Positions 1 through 8,993 are shown, numbered from the stretch's first letter. The stretch: 50,200 nt of DNA from an uncultured Oscillibacter sp. (GCA_910585385.1 CAJUDV010000015.1:1-50200), one strand, 5' to 3'. Translations and numbers: made by a program. Notes: generated from the letters alone by a model not told the origin.

Positions 1-247
1 CAACGGCCTCCAGCGCCTTCCCCGCTGCCTCACAGCTTTGTTAGAATACCAAAACGCCTCGGGAAAGTCAACCCTCTCTTTTCCAATTTGTGCACTTTTT
101 TCCTCCTCACGGTTTCCGCTTCTCTTTGCCCTCTCCGTTCCCACGCCGCCCTAATACTGCTAATATTAACTATTAGCGTTTCTTATGGATTCTTTTGCAC
201 ACTGCTGTATCTCTTCGTCATTTTCACAGGCCACGCCCTTTTATTCG
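1..247. other. Non-coding window edge
   Basis: I see no supportable gene. The first 40 bases could be the end of a neighbouring gene on either strand but are too short to judge. The rest is relatively AT-rich, unlike the surrounding coding sequence, and leads into the degV terminator. Confidence 0.4.
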
Positions 248-283
248 TCAAAAAACGGCGGCATTCCCTTGGGAACGCCGCCG
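248..283 (-). terminator. Terminator of degV
   Basis: On the minus strand a GC-rich stem (CGGCGGC arm at 256-262, its complement at 277-283, with TTCCC/GGGAA continuing inside) is followed by six T residues (248-255 on the plus strand read A). This lies 14 bases past the degV stop, a standard intrinsic terminator. Confidence 0.85.
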
Positions 284-297
284 TCCATATCTCACTT

Positions 298-1173
298 TTA
301 TCGGTGCTCCGCCAGAAAAAACACCGCCATCAACCCCGGCCCTGTGTGGGCGCCGATGATGGGCCCCAGATCCACGATCAACAGCTCTTTGGGGTGGAAC
401 TCCGCCAGGATGCTCTCCCGCAGATTTTCCGCCTCCTCCCGGCAGCAGGCGTGGCTGATCATCATCGTCTGCTCCTCCGGGCGGACCACAGTCTCCCGAA
501 GCCGCTTTACCAGGGCCGCCAAAGCCGCCTTACGCCCCCGCACCTTCTCCACGGGAATCAAATGCCCCTCATCGTCCACGTGAAGCACCGGCTTGATGTT
601 CAGCATGGTTCCCACGGCCGCCGCGGTGGAGGAGAGCCGCCCGCCCCGCTTCAAATAGGTCAGGTCGTCCACGGTGAACCAGTGGGCCATGTGAAGCTTG
701 GTCTCCTCCACAAAGTCCCGCACCTCCTCGATGGAGGCTCCGGCCCGCTGCCGGCGGCCCGCCAGGAGCACCAACAGGCCCTGGCCCGCGGAGGCAGCCA
801 GGGTATCCACGGTATAGATCTTCCGCTCCGGGTACTTCTCCCTCAGCTCATTGGCGGCAATGGCACAGGCGTTCCGGGTGCTGGAGAGGCTGGAGGAAAA
901 GCACAGAAACAGCACATCTTTTCCCGCCCGCAGGTGGCCCTCCATACCGTCCGTCAGCTCGGCCACGTTTGCGGCGGCGGTGACCGCCACAGCCCCGCCC
1001 CGCATCCGCTCATAGAACTCCGGGATTGACATGGCCCGTCCGTCAGGATAGTGGGGGTAGTTCTTTCCCTCCATGGTAAAGTTCAGCGGAAGCACCTCCG
1101 CGCCGGCCTGAGCCGCCAATTCCGGCGTCAGGTCACTGGAGGACTCCGTCAAAATCACATAGGGTTGATTCAT
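298..1173 (-). CDS. DegV family fatty-acid-binding protein
   Basis: The 291-residue product is a DegV-family protein, which binds long-chain fatty acids. Some members (FakB) present the fatty acid to the kinase FakA for phospholipid synthesis. Family hallmarks are visible: the N-terminal ILTESSSDL strand-loop, the SSSLSSTRN ligand-pocket loop near residue 95, and the VDDLTYLKRGGRLS motif near residue 170. Length is normal. A GTG lies three bases upstream (1176), but the AAGGAAG ribosome site is better spaced for the ATG at 1173. The gene is monocistronic, with its own promoter and terminator. No fakA-like kinase is nearby, so a FakB role is not shown by context. Confidence 0.9.
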   Translation of the reverse strand: MNQPYVILTESSSDLTPELAAQAGAEVLPLNFTMEGKNYPHYPDGRAMSIPEFYERMRGGAVAVTAAANVAELTDGMEGHLRAGKDVLFLCFSSSLSSTRNACAIAANELREKYPERKIYTVDTLAASAGQGLLVLLAGRRQRAGASIEEVRDFVEETKLHMAHWFTVDDLTYLKRGGRLSSTAAAVGTMLNIKPVLHVDDEGHLIPVEKVRGRKAALAALVKRLRETVVRPEEQTMMISHACCREEAENLRESILAEFHPKELLIVDLGPIIGAHTGPGLMAVFFLAEHR

Positions 1174-1205
1174 CACGTCGCTTCCTTTCGGATTTAATTT
1201 TCATA

Positions 1206-1211
1206 ATCATA
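1206..1211 (-). promoter_or_regulatory. degV promoter, extended -10
   Basis: Read on the minus strand, TATGAT is preceded by TGC, giving an extended -10. The element 17 bases further upstream, TGGAAA, is a weak -35. It lies about 33 bases before the degV start in an AT-rich stretch. Confidence 0.5.
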
Positions 1212-1316
1212 GCACAGATTTTTAATTCTTTCCATATAAAATTTTCACAATCATATTGCTCTTTCGAAATTCAAACGTCTCTTAACGCCCGGTATCAGGT
1301 ATACATATATAATATA

Positions 1317-1345
1317 GAGCAAGGGGCCGTCGGGGCCCCTTGCTC
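1317..1345 (-). terminator. Hairpin after dpaB
   Basis: A strong stem-loop (GAGCAAGGGGC paired with its complement around a short loop) lies 8 bases past the dpaB stop. The sequence that follows on the minus strand is TATATTATATATG, AU-rich but not a pure U run, so termination may be incomplete. Confidence 0.6.
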
Positions 1346-1352
1346 TATCTCC

Positions 1353-1928
1353 TCAGCGCAGCAGCAGCGGCTGCAGCTGCTCTCCCCGCAGGGCGGCGTC
1401 CACCGTCTCCGGGATTTTTCCGAAATCCGCCACCAGGGAACAGGGCTTCGCCGCGGCGTTGTCCTGCCCGAAGGGCACGAAGTAGTAGTTCTTCCGCATC
1501 AGCAGCTCGCCGATGTTCCTGGCCCCAGCGGCAAGACCGTCGTTGCTGGACACCGCCACCACCACCGGCCGGCCGTTGCGCAGGTGGGACTTGGCCGCCA
1601 TGGTGACGGCGGTGTCAGCGATGCCGCCGGCCAGTTTTGCCATGGTGTTGCCGGTAGCCGGCGCGATTACCAGCACATCCAGCAGCTTTTTGGGCCCGAT
1701 GGGCTCCACCGACGGGATGTCGCACAGGACCTCCTGTCCCGTCAGGTCCTCCAGCCGCTCCAGCAGGTCCTCGGAGGTACCGAAGCGGGTGTCCGTAAAG
1801 GCAGAGGTCTCCGAGACGATGGGGATCACCGTCTCATAGACCGCCGTCAGCTGTTCCAGCGCCTTGAGCGCTTGTTCGTGTGTACAGAAGGACCCGCTCA
1901 CCGCAAATCCGACGCGTTCCGTTCTCAC
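1353..1928 (-). CDS. dpaB: Dipicolinate synthase subunit B
   Basis: The 191-residue product is the flavoprotein-like subunit of dipicolinate synthase (SpoVFB). With DpaA it oxidises dihydrodipicolinate to dipicolinic acid, made in the mother cell and stored in the spore core. The flavodoxin/Dfp-type fold is visible: the N-terminal VGFAVSGSFCTHEQ phosphate-binding strand-loop, the VIAPATGNTMAKLA motif near residue 90, and VAVSSNDGL near residue 125. Translation starts at GTG 1928, which overlaps the dpaA stop as GTGA, so the two genes are translationally coupled. Length matches the family. Confidence 0.93.
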   Translation of the reverse strand: MRTERVGFAVSGSFCTHEQALKALEQLTAVYETVIPIVSETSAFTDTRFGTSEDLLERLEDLTGQEVLCDIPSVEPIGPKKLLDVLVIAPATGNTMAKLAGGIADTAVTMAAKSHLRNGRPVVVAVSSNDGLAAGARNIGELLMRKNYYFVPFGQDNAAAKPCSLVADFGKIPETVDAALRGEQLQPLLLR

Positions 1929-2779
1929 GCAGGGTCACTCCGTTCTTCCAATAGGATGTAATACACCGCGTCCCGGATCACTGCCGCCGCCGTGCGGGGC
2001 GAAAGCCGCCCCGGCAGGGACCTGGCCCAGACATTGGGCAGCCCCAGACTCTCCGCCGCCGCCAGGTCAATGCCCTGGACGGAGGCAAGGTCCACACACA
2101 GGCACCCGGCGGGCAGCTGCTCCAGCAGCGCCCGGCCCAGGACGGGCGAGGGGACGGTGTTGAATACCGCGCCGAAGCCGGACAGCGCCCCGTCCAGTTT
2201 CCCGGTCTCCAGAGCCCGCCAGCCATAGGCCCGAATCCAGGCCAGGTCCGCCGGACGGCGGGCCGCGGCGCTCACCCGGGCCCCCAGGCCGTGAAGGCGG
2301 TGGCACAGGAGCTTCCCGATGCGGCCAAAGCCCACTACCAGGCACTCCATGCCAAGAAGCGTCTCGTCCAGCCGCTCCATGGCCACCTGAATGGCACCCT
2401 CCGCCGTGGCGGCGGCGTTGGCCACCGTCAGCTCCTCCCGGAGGAAGTAGTCCTCCAGAACTAGGCCGCGGTCCGCCGCCTCCCGGCGCTGCTGGGGCTT
2501 TACCTGCCCCGCCAGCACCCGCTGGGCGGGAGACAGGCGGCGGAACAAATCCAGGGTGGGCATGGGGCCCTCCTGACAGTTCAGCACGCCGTCGCCCCGG
2601 CACAGCGGCAGGGGCAAAACCACCACGTCCGCCCCGGCGGCCCGGTCCAGGCCGCCGGCGCCCGCGGGCTTCCAGGCGTCCAGCCCATAAGTATGAACGG
2701 TATTTCCGTCCGCGGCCAGCAGCCGGCTCAGTTCCGCCTGCCGCCGGTCGCCTCCGATCAGGCCAAAGGTCTTCTCCAT
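1925..2779 (-). CDS. dpaA: Dipicolinate synthase subunit A
   Basis: The 284-residue NAD(P)-binding subunit (SpoVFA) pairs with DpaB in the last step of dipicolinic acid synthesis. It opens with the dinucleotide-like FGLIGGDRRQAEL motif typical of DpaA N-termini and has a second Rossmann motif, LVVGFGRIGKLL, in the middle. The GGGGGAG ribosome site is just upstream of the ATG at 2779. It is the first gene of the dpaAB pair and has a sigma-K-like promoter 20 bases upstream. In Bacillus the orthologous spoVF genes belong to the sigma-K regulon, which agrees. Confidence 0.93.
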   Translation of the reverse strand: MEKTFGLIGGDRRQAELSRLLAADGNTVHTYGLDAWKPAGAGGLDRAAGADVVVLPLPLCRGDGVLNCQEGPMPTLDLFRRLSPAQRVLAGQVKPQQRREAADRGLVLEDYFLREELTVANAAATAEGAIQVAMERLDETLLGMECLVVGFGRIGKLLCHRLHGLGARVSAAARRPADLAWIRAYGWRALETGKLDGALSGFGAVFNTVPSPVLGRALLEQLPAGCLCVDLASVQGIDLAAAESLGLPNVWARSLPGRLSPRTAAAVIRDAVYYILLEERSDPA

Positions 2780-2798
2780 CCGGCACTCCCCCTCGCCC

Positions 2799-2827
2799 TA
2801 TGGTATGGCGGGAGGAGGCGGTTGGTG
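2799..2827 (-). promoter_or_regulatory. Candidate sigma-K promoter of dpaAB
   Basis: On the minus strand CACC (2824-2827) is followed after 16 bases by CATACCATA (2799-2807). This fits the sigma-K consensus of a MACM -35 element and a CATANNNTA -10 element. The -10 ends 20 bases before the dpaA ATG. It is inferred from pattern and from the known regulon and has not been mapped. Confidence 0.55.
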
Positions 2828-2831
2828 ATAC

Positions 2832-4001
2832 TCAATTCAGAAGCTCCCACTCCACGAGAGGAGCGGAGGCGTCAAAGGCCGCTGTGTATTGATAGCACAG
2901 GTTCTCCCGAAAGGACACCCGCCAGGCGCCGCCGTCGATCCCCTCCTCCAGGTACCACGGGTCGAAAAAAACACCGTCCACGGTAACATCCATTCTGCTG
3001 GTATAGTTCAAACAATAGGCGTACACCGTTCCTGCCTGCTCACTGAAAATAACAAAATAGCCGCTTTGAATATAATCGCCCGTGTCGTGCTCCACATACA
3101 GCACACACTCCCGCTGTCCGTCCCCATTCAAATCCACCCAGGCCCGCCGCCGGGGAACAAGGGGTTTTTCCGCATGTTCCGTGATCCCGCCCGGCTGTGA
3201 ATACTCCGCCATAGTGGTCCGCCCCGCGTCACCGCCCCAGCCGTCCCCGGAGACGGCGCAGAACGGCGCCCCACTCTCCAGCGCCGCCAGAATAAGCGGC
3301 CGGGCCGCGCCGTCCCGCTCCGGGTCCGTCTCCACCGCCGTTTCCTCCCGGCCATAGTCGTCGATGGGCAGCGTCAGCGGCGTGTGCTCCGGCCAATCCG
3401 CCATGGTGCGGCAGCTCCGGATGTACTCCGCCCCCGGCACCACATCCTCCATGCGGAAGGTCAAGTCGGAAAACTGTTTCTCCATGTCGGTCTCATAGAG
3501 ATACTCCCCCTGGCGAAGCTCTCCGTCCTCCAGGGTAAGCCGGTACACAAAAACAGGTCCCTTCGGGGTATCCCGCACGATGATCCCCGGCCGGTCCGGA
3601 CTGGTGAAGAAGGAGATGTACCGGTTCTCCTCTCTGCCCACCTCCGTGACCTCCCCGTCCCGGACGGTGTAAAAGCGGGTGTCCCAGCTGTCCCACCCGA
3701 AGCGGAGCACCAGCTCCGGCACGCCGTCCCAATCCAGATCATAGAGAAAGTACTCCTGGCTGAGACTCCCCACCTGTGCGGGGTGGAGATTCGGGTCATA
3801 ATCCGGACGATCCACGTTCAGCACCGCCCGCTCCTCCTCACAGAGGTCCTCCAGGAACTTCACATAGACCTCCCGCCAGTCCTCCTCCGGCCCGATCACC
3901 TGAACCGGCGGCCCCTGAGCCTCCGTCGGCTCCTCCGCCGGAGACCCGCCGCAGCCGCTCAGCAGCAGGCACAAGATCAATCCAAACGCCAACTTTCGCA
4001 T
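2832..4001 (-). CDS. Secreted lipoprotein with Asp-rich repeat-like motifs
   Basis: The 389-residue product has a classical lipoprotein signal (MRKLAFG, then hydrophobic, lipobox LLSGC with Cys17) and should be anchored to the outer face of the membrane. An acidic low-complexity linker follows. Two stretches, YDLDWDGVPELVLRFG near residue 90 and WVDLNGDGQRECVLYV near 290, look like the calcium-loop motifs of VCBS/FG-GAP-type repeats. Function is unknown. It lies 52 bases upstream of dpaA on the same strand, but the sigma-K-like promoter falls in that gap, so it need not be a sporulation gene. The start has GGAAGTGA upstream. Confidence 0.75.
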   Translation of the reverse strand: MRKLAFGLILCLLLSGCGGSPAEEPTEAQGPPVQVIGPEEDWREVYVKFLEDLCEEERAVLNVDRPDYDPNLHPAQVGSLSQEYFLYDLDWDGVPELVLRFGWDSWDTRFYTVRDGEVTEVGREENRYISFFTSPDRPGIIVRDTPKGPVFVYRLTLEDGELRQGEYLYETDMEKQFSDLTFRMEDVVPGAEYIRSCRTMADWPEHTPLTLPIDDYGREETAVETDPERDGAARPLILAALESGAPFCAVSGDGWGGDAGRTTMAEYSQPGGITEHAEKPLVPRRRAWVDLNGDGQRECVLYVEHDTGDYIQSGYFVIFSEQAGTVYAYCLNYTSRMDVTVDGVFFDPWYLEEGIDGGAWRVSFRENLCYQYTAAFDASAPLVEWELLN

Positions 4002-4093
4002 AAAAAATCACTTCCATACCGAGATAATCCCAGTATGGAAGCAATTCCGGTCTTTTTCAACAACAAAGTCGTGACAGGCCGGTTACAAACCGG

Positions 4094-5410
4094 CTACGAT
4101 TCGGTGACAAATTCCAACAGCGCCTCCCGCTCATTGGGCAGTTCGCCGTCCACCACCTTGTTCAGCAGGGCCTCCAGCGTCCGCCCCACGGCGGGACCCC
4201 GGAGCCCCAGGGCCTTGAGGTCATTTCCGTTGACCGCCAGCTGTTTTAGGGAGAAGCAGGCGTCCTCCGCCAAAAGCCGGTCCAATATGGCCTCCCCCCT
4301 GGCGATCTCCTGCTGCCGGCCCCGGTAGGCGGGGGCCTGGGCCAGGTTGTCCGCGCGCTTCAAAGCCAGCAGCAGCCTCAGCTCCTCCTCCCCCAGCAGC
4401 CGCAGGACCCGGCGGACGCCTTTGTCCGTCCTGGGGATGTCCCGGTCGTGCCAGGCGATGAGCCGCGTCACCCGCTCCCGGAACTCATTTGGAAATCTCA
4501 GCCGCCGGAGCATTCCGTCCGCCAGCTCCACACTGACGGGGGCGTGGCCGTAGAAGTGGCCCACACCTCTTTCATCCAGCGTGAATGTGGAGGGCTTGCC
4601 GATGTCGTGGAGGAGGGCGGCGCACCGCAGTTCCGGAACGGGAGGCGTGCTGGCCAGGGCTGCGGTGCTGTGGTTCCACACGTCGTAGCAGTGGTGGATG
4701 TTCCGCTGGTCAAAGCGAACCATGGGCAGCACCTCCGGCCAGAAGGCGGCCACAGCAAGGACGTGGCCGTCCAGCGCCTCCTTGGCGTGCTGACCGCAGA
4801 GGAGCTTCAAAAGCTCCGCCTGAATCCGCTCCGGGGCGATCTTTCGGAGGAGTTCCCGGTTCCGCGCCAGGGCGGCGGAGGTCCCCGCCTCCATCTCCAA
4901 TCCCAATACCGCCGAAAACCGCATTCCCCGGAGAATCCGCAGGGCGTCCTCCTGAAACCGCCGGTCCGGGTCTCCCACGCACCGCAGAAGGCCCCTTGCC
5001 AAATCCGCCCGGCCGCCGAAGGGGTCCCGCAATTCCCTCCGGAGGTCCAGCGCCATGGCGTTGACGGTGAAATCCCGCCGGGCCAGATCCTCCTCCAAGG
5101 AGGCGGTGAAGGCGACGCTCTCCGGGCGCCGGTGATCCCGGTACGCCCCGTCCAGGCGGTAGGTGGTGACCTCCACGGGCCCGTCCCCCGTTTTCACGGT
5201 GACAGTGCCGTGTTTCAGCCCCGTGGGCAGGGCCTGGTCCCCAAACACCGCCATGGTCTCCTCCGGCAGGGCGGAGGTGGTCACGTCCCAGTCCTCCGGC
5301 GTCCGGCCCAAAAGGGCGTCCCGCACGCAGCCGCCCACACACCACGCCTCATATCCAGCCGCCTCCAGCCTCTCCAAAAGCACCCTTACGCCCTCCGGAA
5401 TCGCCAGCAT
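4094..5410 (-). CDS. cca: CCA-adding tRNA nucleotidyltransferase
   Basis: The 438-residue class II nucleotidyltransferase adds or repairs the 3' CCA of tRNA. The GGCVRDALLGR motif (residues about 26-36) and the catalytic DWD pair (about 40-42) define the pol-beta head. The RRDFTVNAMA and RFQEDALRILR motifs of the neck follow. A C-terminal HD domain (LLHDIGKP, His268-Asp269) is common in clostridial versions and gives phosphohydrolase activity in some relatives. The reading frame is open 32 codons further upstream, but I place the start at ATG 5410 because AAGGCGGTG is correctly spaced for it and the upstream residues do not fit the family. Confidence 0.9.
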   Translation of the reverse strand: MLAIPEGVRVLLERLEAAGYEAWCVGGCVRDALLGRTPEDWDVTTSALPEETMAVFGDQALPTGLKHGTVTVKTGDGPVEVTTYRLDGAYRDHRRPESVAFTASLEEDLARRDFTVNAMALDLRRELRDPFGGRADLARGLLRCVGDPDRRFQEDALRILRGMRFSAVLGLEMEAGTSAALARNRELLRKIAPERIQAELLKLLCGQHAKEALDGHVLAVAAFWPEVLPMVRFDQRNIHHCYDVWNHSTAALASTPPVPELRCAALLHDIGKPSTFTLDERGVGHFYGHAPVSVELADGMLRRLRFPNEFRERVTRLIAWHDRDIPRTDKGVRRVLRLLGEEELRLLLALKRADNLAQAPAYRGRQQEIARGEAILDRLLAEDACFSLKQLAVNGNDLKALGLRGPAVGRTLEALLNKVVDGELPNEREALLEFVTES

Positions 5411-5477
5411 CCCGCTCACCGCCTTTTTCTGTTGCATTTCCTGAAATTCTATACTATAATAATTTGCCAACGATCTG

Positions 5478-5506
5478 ATTATATACCGCATTCCCCTCCC
5501 ATGCAA
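5478..5506 (-). promoter_or_regulatory. cca promoter
   Basis: On the minus strand TTGCAT (5501-5506), a 17-base spacer and TATAAT (5478-5483) form a near-consensus sigma-A promoter. The leader would be about 60 bases, through a second AT-rich stretch, to the cca start. Confidence 0.7.
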
Positions 5507-5538
5507 CGGAAAAAGCGGTTTTGGAAAGGAAGTCCCCC

Positions 5539-6918
5539 ATGATAAACAACCCCAATCCCATCTCCGACTACCTCGTCCCCGGCAGGCGGGCCCACCTGGT
5601 GGGCATCGGCGGCGTGTCCATGTGCCCCCTGGCGGAGGTGCTGCTGGGCAAGGGCCTCCAGGTCCAGGGCTCCGACATGAACGACAGCGGCACCGTAGAG
5701 CGCCTGCGCTCCCTGGGCATTCCCGTGGCCATCGGCCACAACGCCGACAACCTGGGGGACTGCGACCTGGTGATCCGCACCGCCGCCGTCCACGACGGCA
5801 ACCCGGAGATCGCCGGGGCCGTGGCCCGGGGAATCCCCGTCTACGAGCGGGCCCAGGCCTGGGGGGCCATCATGCGCCACTACCCCAACGCCCTGTGCGT
5901 CTCCGGCACCCACGGCAAGACCACCACCACCTCCATGTGCACCCACATCTTCATGGCGGCGGAGGCGGACCCCACCGTCATGATCGGCGGCACCCTGCCC
6001 CTGCTCCACTCCGGCTACCGGGTGGGCCGGGGGGACACCATCATCCTGGAGTCCTGCGAGTACTGCAACAGCTTCCTCAGCTTCTTCCCCACGGTGGCGG
6101 TGATCCTTAACGTGGAAACCGACCACCTGGACTTCTTCAAGGACCTGGAGGACATCAAGCGCTCCTTCCGCCGCTTCGCGGAACTGGTGCCCTCCACCGG
6201 CAGCGTCATCGTCAACGCCGACAACGAGGGCGCCCGGTCTGTGGCCCAGGGTCTGAACGCCTTTACCTTCGGCCTGGAGCCCGGGGCGGCGTGCACCGCC
6301 GTCAACCTCCGCGAGGAGAAGGGCCGCCCCGTCTTTGACATCCACGTCCACGGCCGGTTCTACGCCCGCGCGGCGCTGAGAGTCTATGGGCGGCACAATA
6401 TCTCCAACGCCCTGGCGGCGGCCTCCGCCGCCTATGTGCTGGGCATCCCCGGGAAGGCCGTGGAGGAGGGCCTGGGCTCCTTCACCGGCGCGGGCCGCCG
6501 CTTCGAGTACAAGGGCGCCTTCAACGGGGCGGAGATCTACGACGATTACGCCCACCACCCCGACGAGCTCCACGCGCTGCTGACCACAGCCCGGGAGCTG
6601 GGCTACCGCCGTCTCATCGTGGCCTTCCAGCCCCACACCTACTCCCGCACCGCCAAGCTCTTCGACCAATTCGTGGAGGAGCTGAAACTGCCGGACGTCA
6701 CCATCCTGGCGGAGATCTTCGCCGCCAGAGAGCAGAACACCCAGGGCATCTCCTCGGCAGACCTGTGCCGCCATGTCCCCGGGGCGGTGTACTGCTCCAC
6801 TCTGGACAAGGTGACGGAGCAGCTGCGAAAAACCGCCCAGCCCGGCGACCTGATTCTCACCGTGGGGGCCGGGGACATCTGCCGGGCCGGCGAGCGGCTC
6901 TTGGAGCGGGAGGCGTGA
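5539..6918 (+). CDS. murC: UDP-N-acetylmuramate--L-alanine ligase
   Basis: The 459-residue cytoplasmic enzyme adds L-alanine to UDP-MurNAc, the first step in building the peptidoglycan stem peptide. The N-terminal Rossmann motif HLVGIGGVSM, the ATP-binding loop GTHGKTTTT (residues about 123-131), the central ETDHLDFF segment and the C-terminal DDYAHHPDE and EIFAAREQN motifs are all present in Mur-ligase order. The frame is open from a TTG at 5521. The ATG at 5539 is preferred because GGAAAGGAAG precedes it at the right distance. It is divergent from cca and ends 1 base before the next gene. Confidence 0.95.
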   Translation: MINNPNPISDYLVPGRRAHLVGIGGVSMCPLAEVLLGKGLQVQGSDMNDSGTVERLRSLGIPVAIGHNADNLGDCDLVIRTAAVHDGNPEIAGAVARGIPVYERAQAWGAIMRHYPNALCVSGTHGKTTTTSMCTHIFMAAEADPTVMIGGTLPLLHSGYRVGRGDTIILESCEYCNSFLSFFPTVAVILNVETDHLDFFKDLEDIKRSFRRFAELVPSTGSVIVNADNEGARSVAQGLNAFTFGLEPGAACTAVNLREEKGRPVFDIHVHGRFYARAALRVYGRHNISNALAAASAAYVLGIPGKAVEEGLGSFTGAGRRFEYKGAFNGAEIYDDYAHHPDELHALLTTARELGYRRLIVAFQPHTYSRTAKLFDQFVEELKLPDVTILAEIFAAREQNTQGISSADLCRHVPGAVYCSTLDKVTEQLRKTAQPGDLILTVGAGDICRAGERLLEREA

Positions 6919-6919
6919 C

Positions 6920-7462
6920 ATGATGGAAATCTCCCCCCTGTTCCACAGCACCCGCCCGGAGGGAACCCTCCTCCCCCAGGAGGAGGCCGCCTTCTCCCTG
7001 CTGGAGGAGCTGGGCATCGGCTACGATAGGGTCTCCAGCGAACCCGCGGACACCATGGAAAAGTGCGCCGCCGTCGGCGAAGCTCTGGGGATGTCCGTCT
7101 GCAAGAACCTCTTTTTGTGCAACCGGCAGAAAACCCAGTTCTATCTCCTCTGCATGAGGCCCGATAAGCCCTTCCACACCAAAGACCTCTCCCGCCAAAT
7201 CGGTTCCGCCCGCCTCTCCTTCGCCCCAGAGGAATCCCTCTGGGAACTCTTGCGCTGCACCCCCGGCTCCGCCACCATTCTGGGGCTGCCCAACGACAAG
7301 GAGCGCCTGGTGCAGCTGCTGATGGAGCGGGAGGTCTACCAGGCAGAGTACTTCAGCTGCCACCCCTGCGTCTGCACCAGCACCCTGAAGCTGAAAATGG
7401 CGGACGTACTGGAGAAATTTCTGCCCCGCACCGGCCACCAGGTTACGGTGGTGGACCTGTAA
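6920..7462 (+). CDS. Prolyl-tRNA editing domain protein (YbaK/PrdX type)
   Basis: The 180-residue stand-alone aminoacyl-tRNA deacylase is of the YbaK/ProX (PrdX) superfamily, whose members hydrolyse mischarged tRNA-Pro (Ala or Cys) in trans. The VCKNLFLCNRQ strand with its conserved Lys near residue 56 and the later GSATILGL segment match the family. The start ATG at 6920 lies one base past the murC stop, with GGAGCGGGAGG inside the murC tail as the ribosome site, so it is coupled to murC. The precise tRNA substrate cannot be read from sequence. Confidence 0.8.
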   Translation: MMEISPLFHSTRPEGTLLPQEEAAFSLLEELGIGYDRVSSEPADTMEKCAAVGEALGMSVCKNLFLCNRQKTQFYLLCMRPDKPFHTKDLSRQIGSARLSFAPEESLWELLRCTPGSATILGLPNDKERLVQLLMEREVYQAEYFSCHPCVCTSTLKLKMADVLEKFLPRTGHQVTVVDL

Positions 7463-7481
7463 CCGCCCTCTCCTCAGACAG

Positions 7482-7515
7482 GCAGACCCGGACCGGGAAA
7501 CCGGTCCGGGTCTGC
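7482..7515. terminator. Shared hairpin between convergent genes
   Basis: A perfect 15-bp GC-rich stem (7482-7496 with 7501-7515, loop GAAA) lies between the plus-strand editing gene and the minus-strand transglutaminase gene. Neither side has a strong T run, so it is a likely but weak bidirectional terminator. Confidence 0.6.
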
Positions 7516-7526
7516 TCATATTCTCT

Positions 7527-8963
7527 CTACCAGCTGTGCCTTGCCCAAGACTGGGCGGCGGTCATGGCAAAAAATCCATAGTCCACACCGTCCCCGGCGT
7601 CGCCCCAGGTCGTGTCAATGTGAACCTCCTGCCCGTCCAGCAGGGCTACCGTCCAGATATGCCCCTCGCCGGACAGCGCCGTACAGCTGATGTCCTCCAG
7701 CTTCAAAAGCAGGTTGTAGGCCCCGGTGTACCCGTCGCACACGGCGGTGCCCTTGGCAAACAGGCCGTAGGGGATGTGGCTGAGGGACTTGTCCCCCGCG
7801 TCGTAGTCGTAGGTGCAGTTTTCGCAGATCCAGGTGTAGTAGACCCGGGCCTTTTCCGTCTCCGTCATGGCGGAGGTGAGCCGTCCGCTCTCCCACAGCT
7901 GTTCCCGGACAGCCAGGGCCGCAGCCATGGTCTCCTCCCGATACGCCCCGGTGCGCTCCCCCAAACTGGCGGCGGAGAAGGTCAGGGTCACCCGTCCCGC
8001 CTGGTTGTAGGTGCAGTAAACGGAGTTGTAGCTCTGCTCACAGTAGGTCTTTACAACGCCCAAAGCCTGCTCCATCACCCGCTTGGCCTCGGCGGCCGTG
8101 ATGCCGGGATATTGCAGGGCCAGCACGCTGGACCCGCCGGCCAGCATATACCGCACGGTCTCGTCCATCTCCTCCGGAGTTCCGGGGGCCGGAACGTAGT
8201 CCCCAGGGGGCACCAGATCCGCCAGGGTGGGCTCCCGGCCGCCGTTCCCCTCCGTCAGGGTCCAGTCCGGTTTCAGCCGCAGGGACGGGTCCGCCATGCG
8301 GGTCAGCATGGCCGCCGCCGCGCCCCGGGTGACGGCGGCCTCCGGCAGGAAGGAGCCGGCGGCATCGCTTCCCACAGAGATCCCCGTCCGGTATAAAAAG
8401 AGAATATCCTGATAATAGGGCGTGTACTCCGACACGTCGGTGATGAACTTCCGGGAGGCATAGCCCTCCGTCACGATCTGGTCGTTGATGAGGGGCATCT
8501 CCTCCGCCGGCAGGACGCCCGCCAGCACATGGGCCACCTGGGCCCTGGTGGCTGGCTCGGCCAGCTGGGCGTCCAGCTCTGTCCCCAGCACGCCCTCCGC
8601 CTGGAGGTATCCGAGATACCTCAGGGCCGCCGGGCCGCCGTCTCCCCCGTAGGCGGCCGGGCCCCGCTCCGCCTCTCCGGTGCGGTAGATGCTGCGGATG
8701 CGCCCGGCAAAGATCACCACCTCCCCCACGGTCATGGGGTCCTGCAGGCCATAGGTGCCGTCGGCCCGGCCCTCGGAGAGGCCGTACTCGTACAGCGCCG
8801 CCACATTGTCATAGAAGGGCGAGGCGGTGGTCAGATCGGAGAACTGGCGGTCATAGGCCCGGCCCCGGACAAAGTTCTCCCGGCTGTCCTGGGCGGCGTG
8901 GGCGGGAATCGTCAAAAGCAGGGCGGCTGCCAGCAGCAGCGCCGGGATGCGGCGTCTCGTCAC
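7527..8963 (-). CDS. S-layer-homology transglutaminase-like protein
   Basis: The 478-residue exported surface protein has a signal peptide (hydrophobic core about residues 6-18, cleavage after AHA). Three SLH-type segments (about residues 35-95, 110-150 and 165-225) should bind secondary cell-wall polymer. A C-terminal transglutaminase-like domain carries a complete Cys-His-Asp triad that I place at Cys409 (GTAVCDGYTG), His435 (GHIWTV) and Asp450 (HIDTTWGD). Whether it crosslinks or cleaves proteins is unknown. It follows the LCP gene by 30 bases on the same strand, so the two are probably one cell-wall operon. Confidence 0.85.
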   Translation of the reverse strand: MTRRRIPALLLAAALLLTIPAHAAQDSRENFVRGRAYDRQFSDLTTASPFYDNVAALYEYGLSEGRADGTYGLQDPMTVGEVVIFAGRIRSIYRTGEAERGPAAYGGDGGPAALRYLGYLQAEGVLGTELDAQLAEPATRAQVAHVLAGVLPAEEMPLINDQIVTEGYASRKFITDVSEYTPYYQDILFLYRTGISVGSDAAGSFLPEAAVTRGAAAAMLTRMADPSLRLKPDWTLTEGNGGREPTLADLVPPGDYVPAPGTPEEMDETVRYMLAGGSSVLALQYPGITAAEAKRVMEQALGVVKTYCEQSYNSVYCTYNQAGRVTLTFSAASLGERTGAYREETMAAALAVREQLWESGRLTSAMTETEKARVYYTWICENCTYDYDAGDKSLSHIPYGLFAKGTAVCDGYTGAYNLLLKLEDISCTALSGEGHIWTVALLDGQEVHIDTTWGDAGDGVDYGFFAMTAAQSWARHSW

Positions 8964-8993
8964 AGGAATACCTCCTTCTCACAGGCAGGGCGG

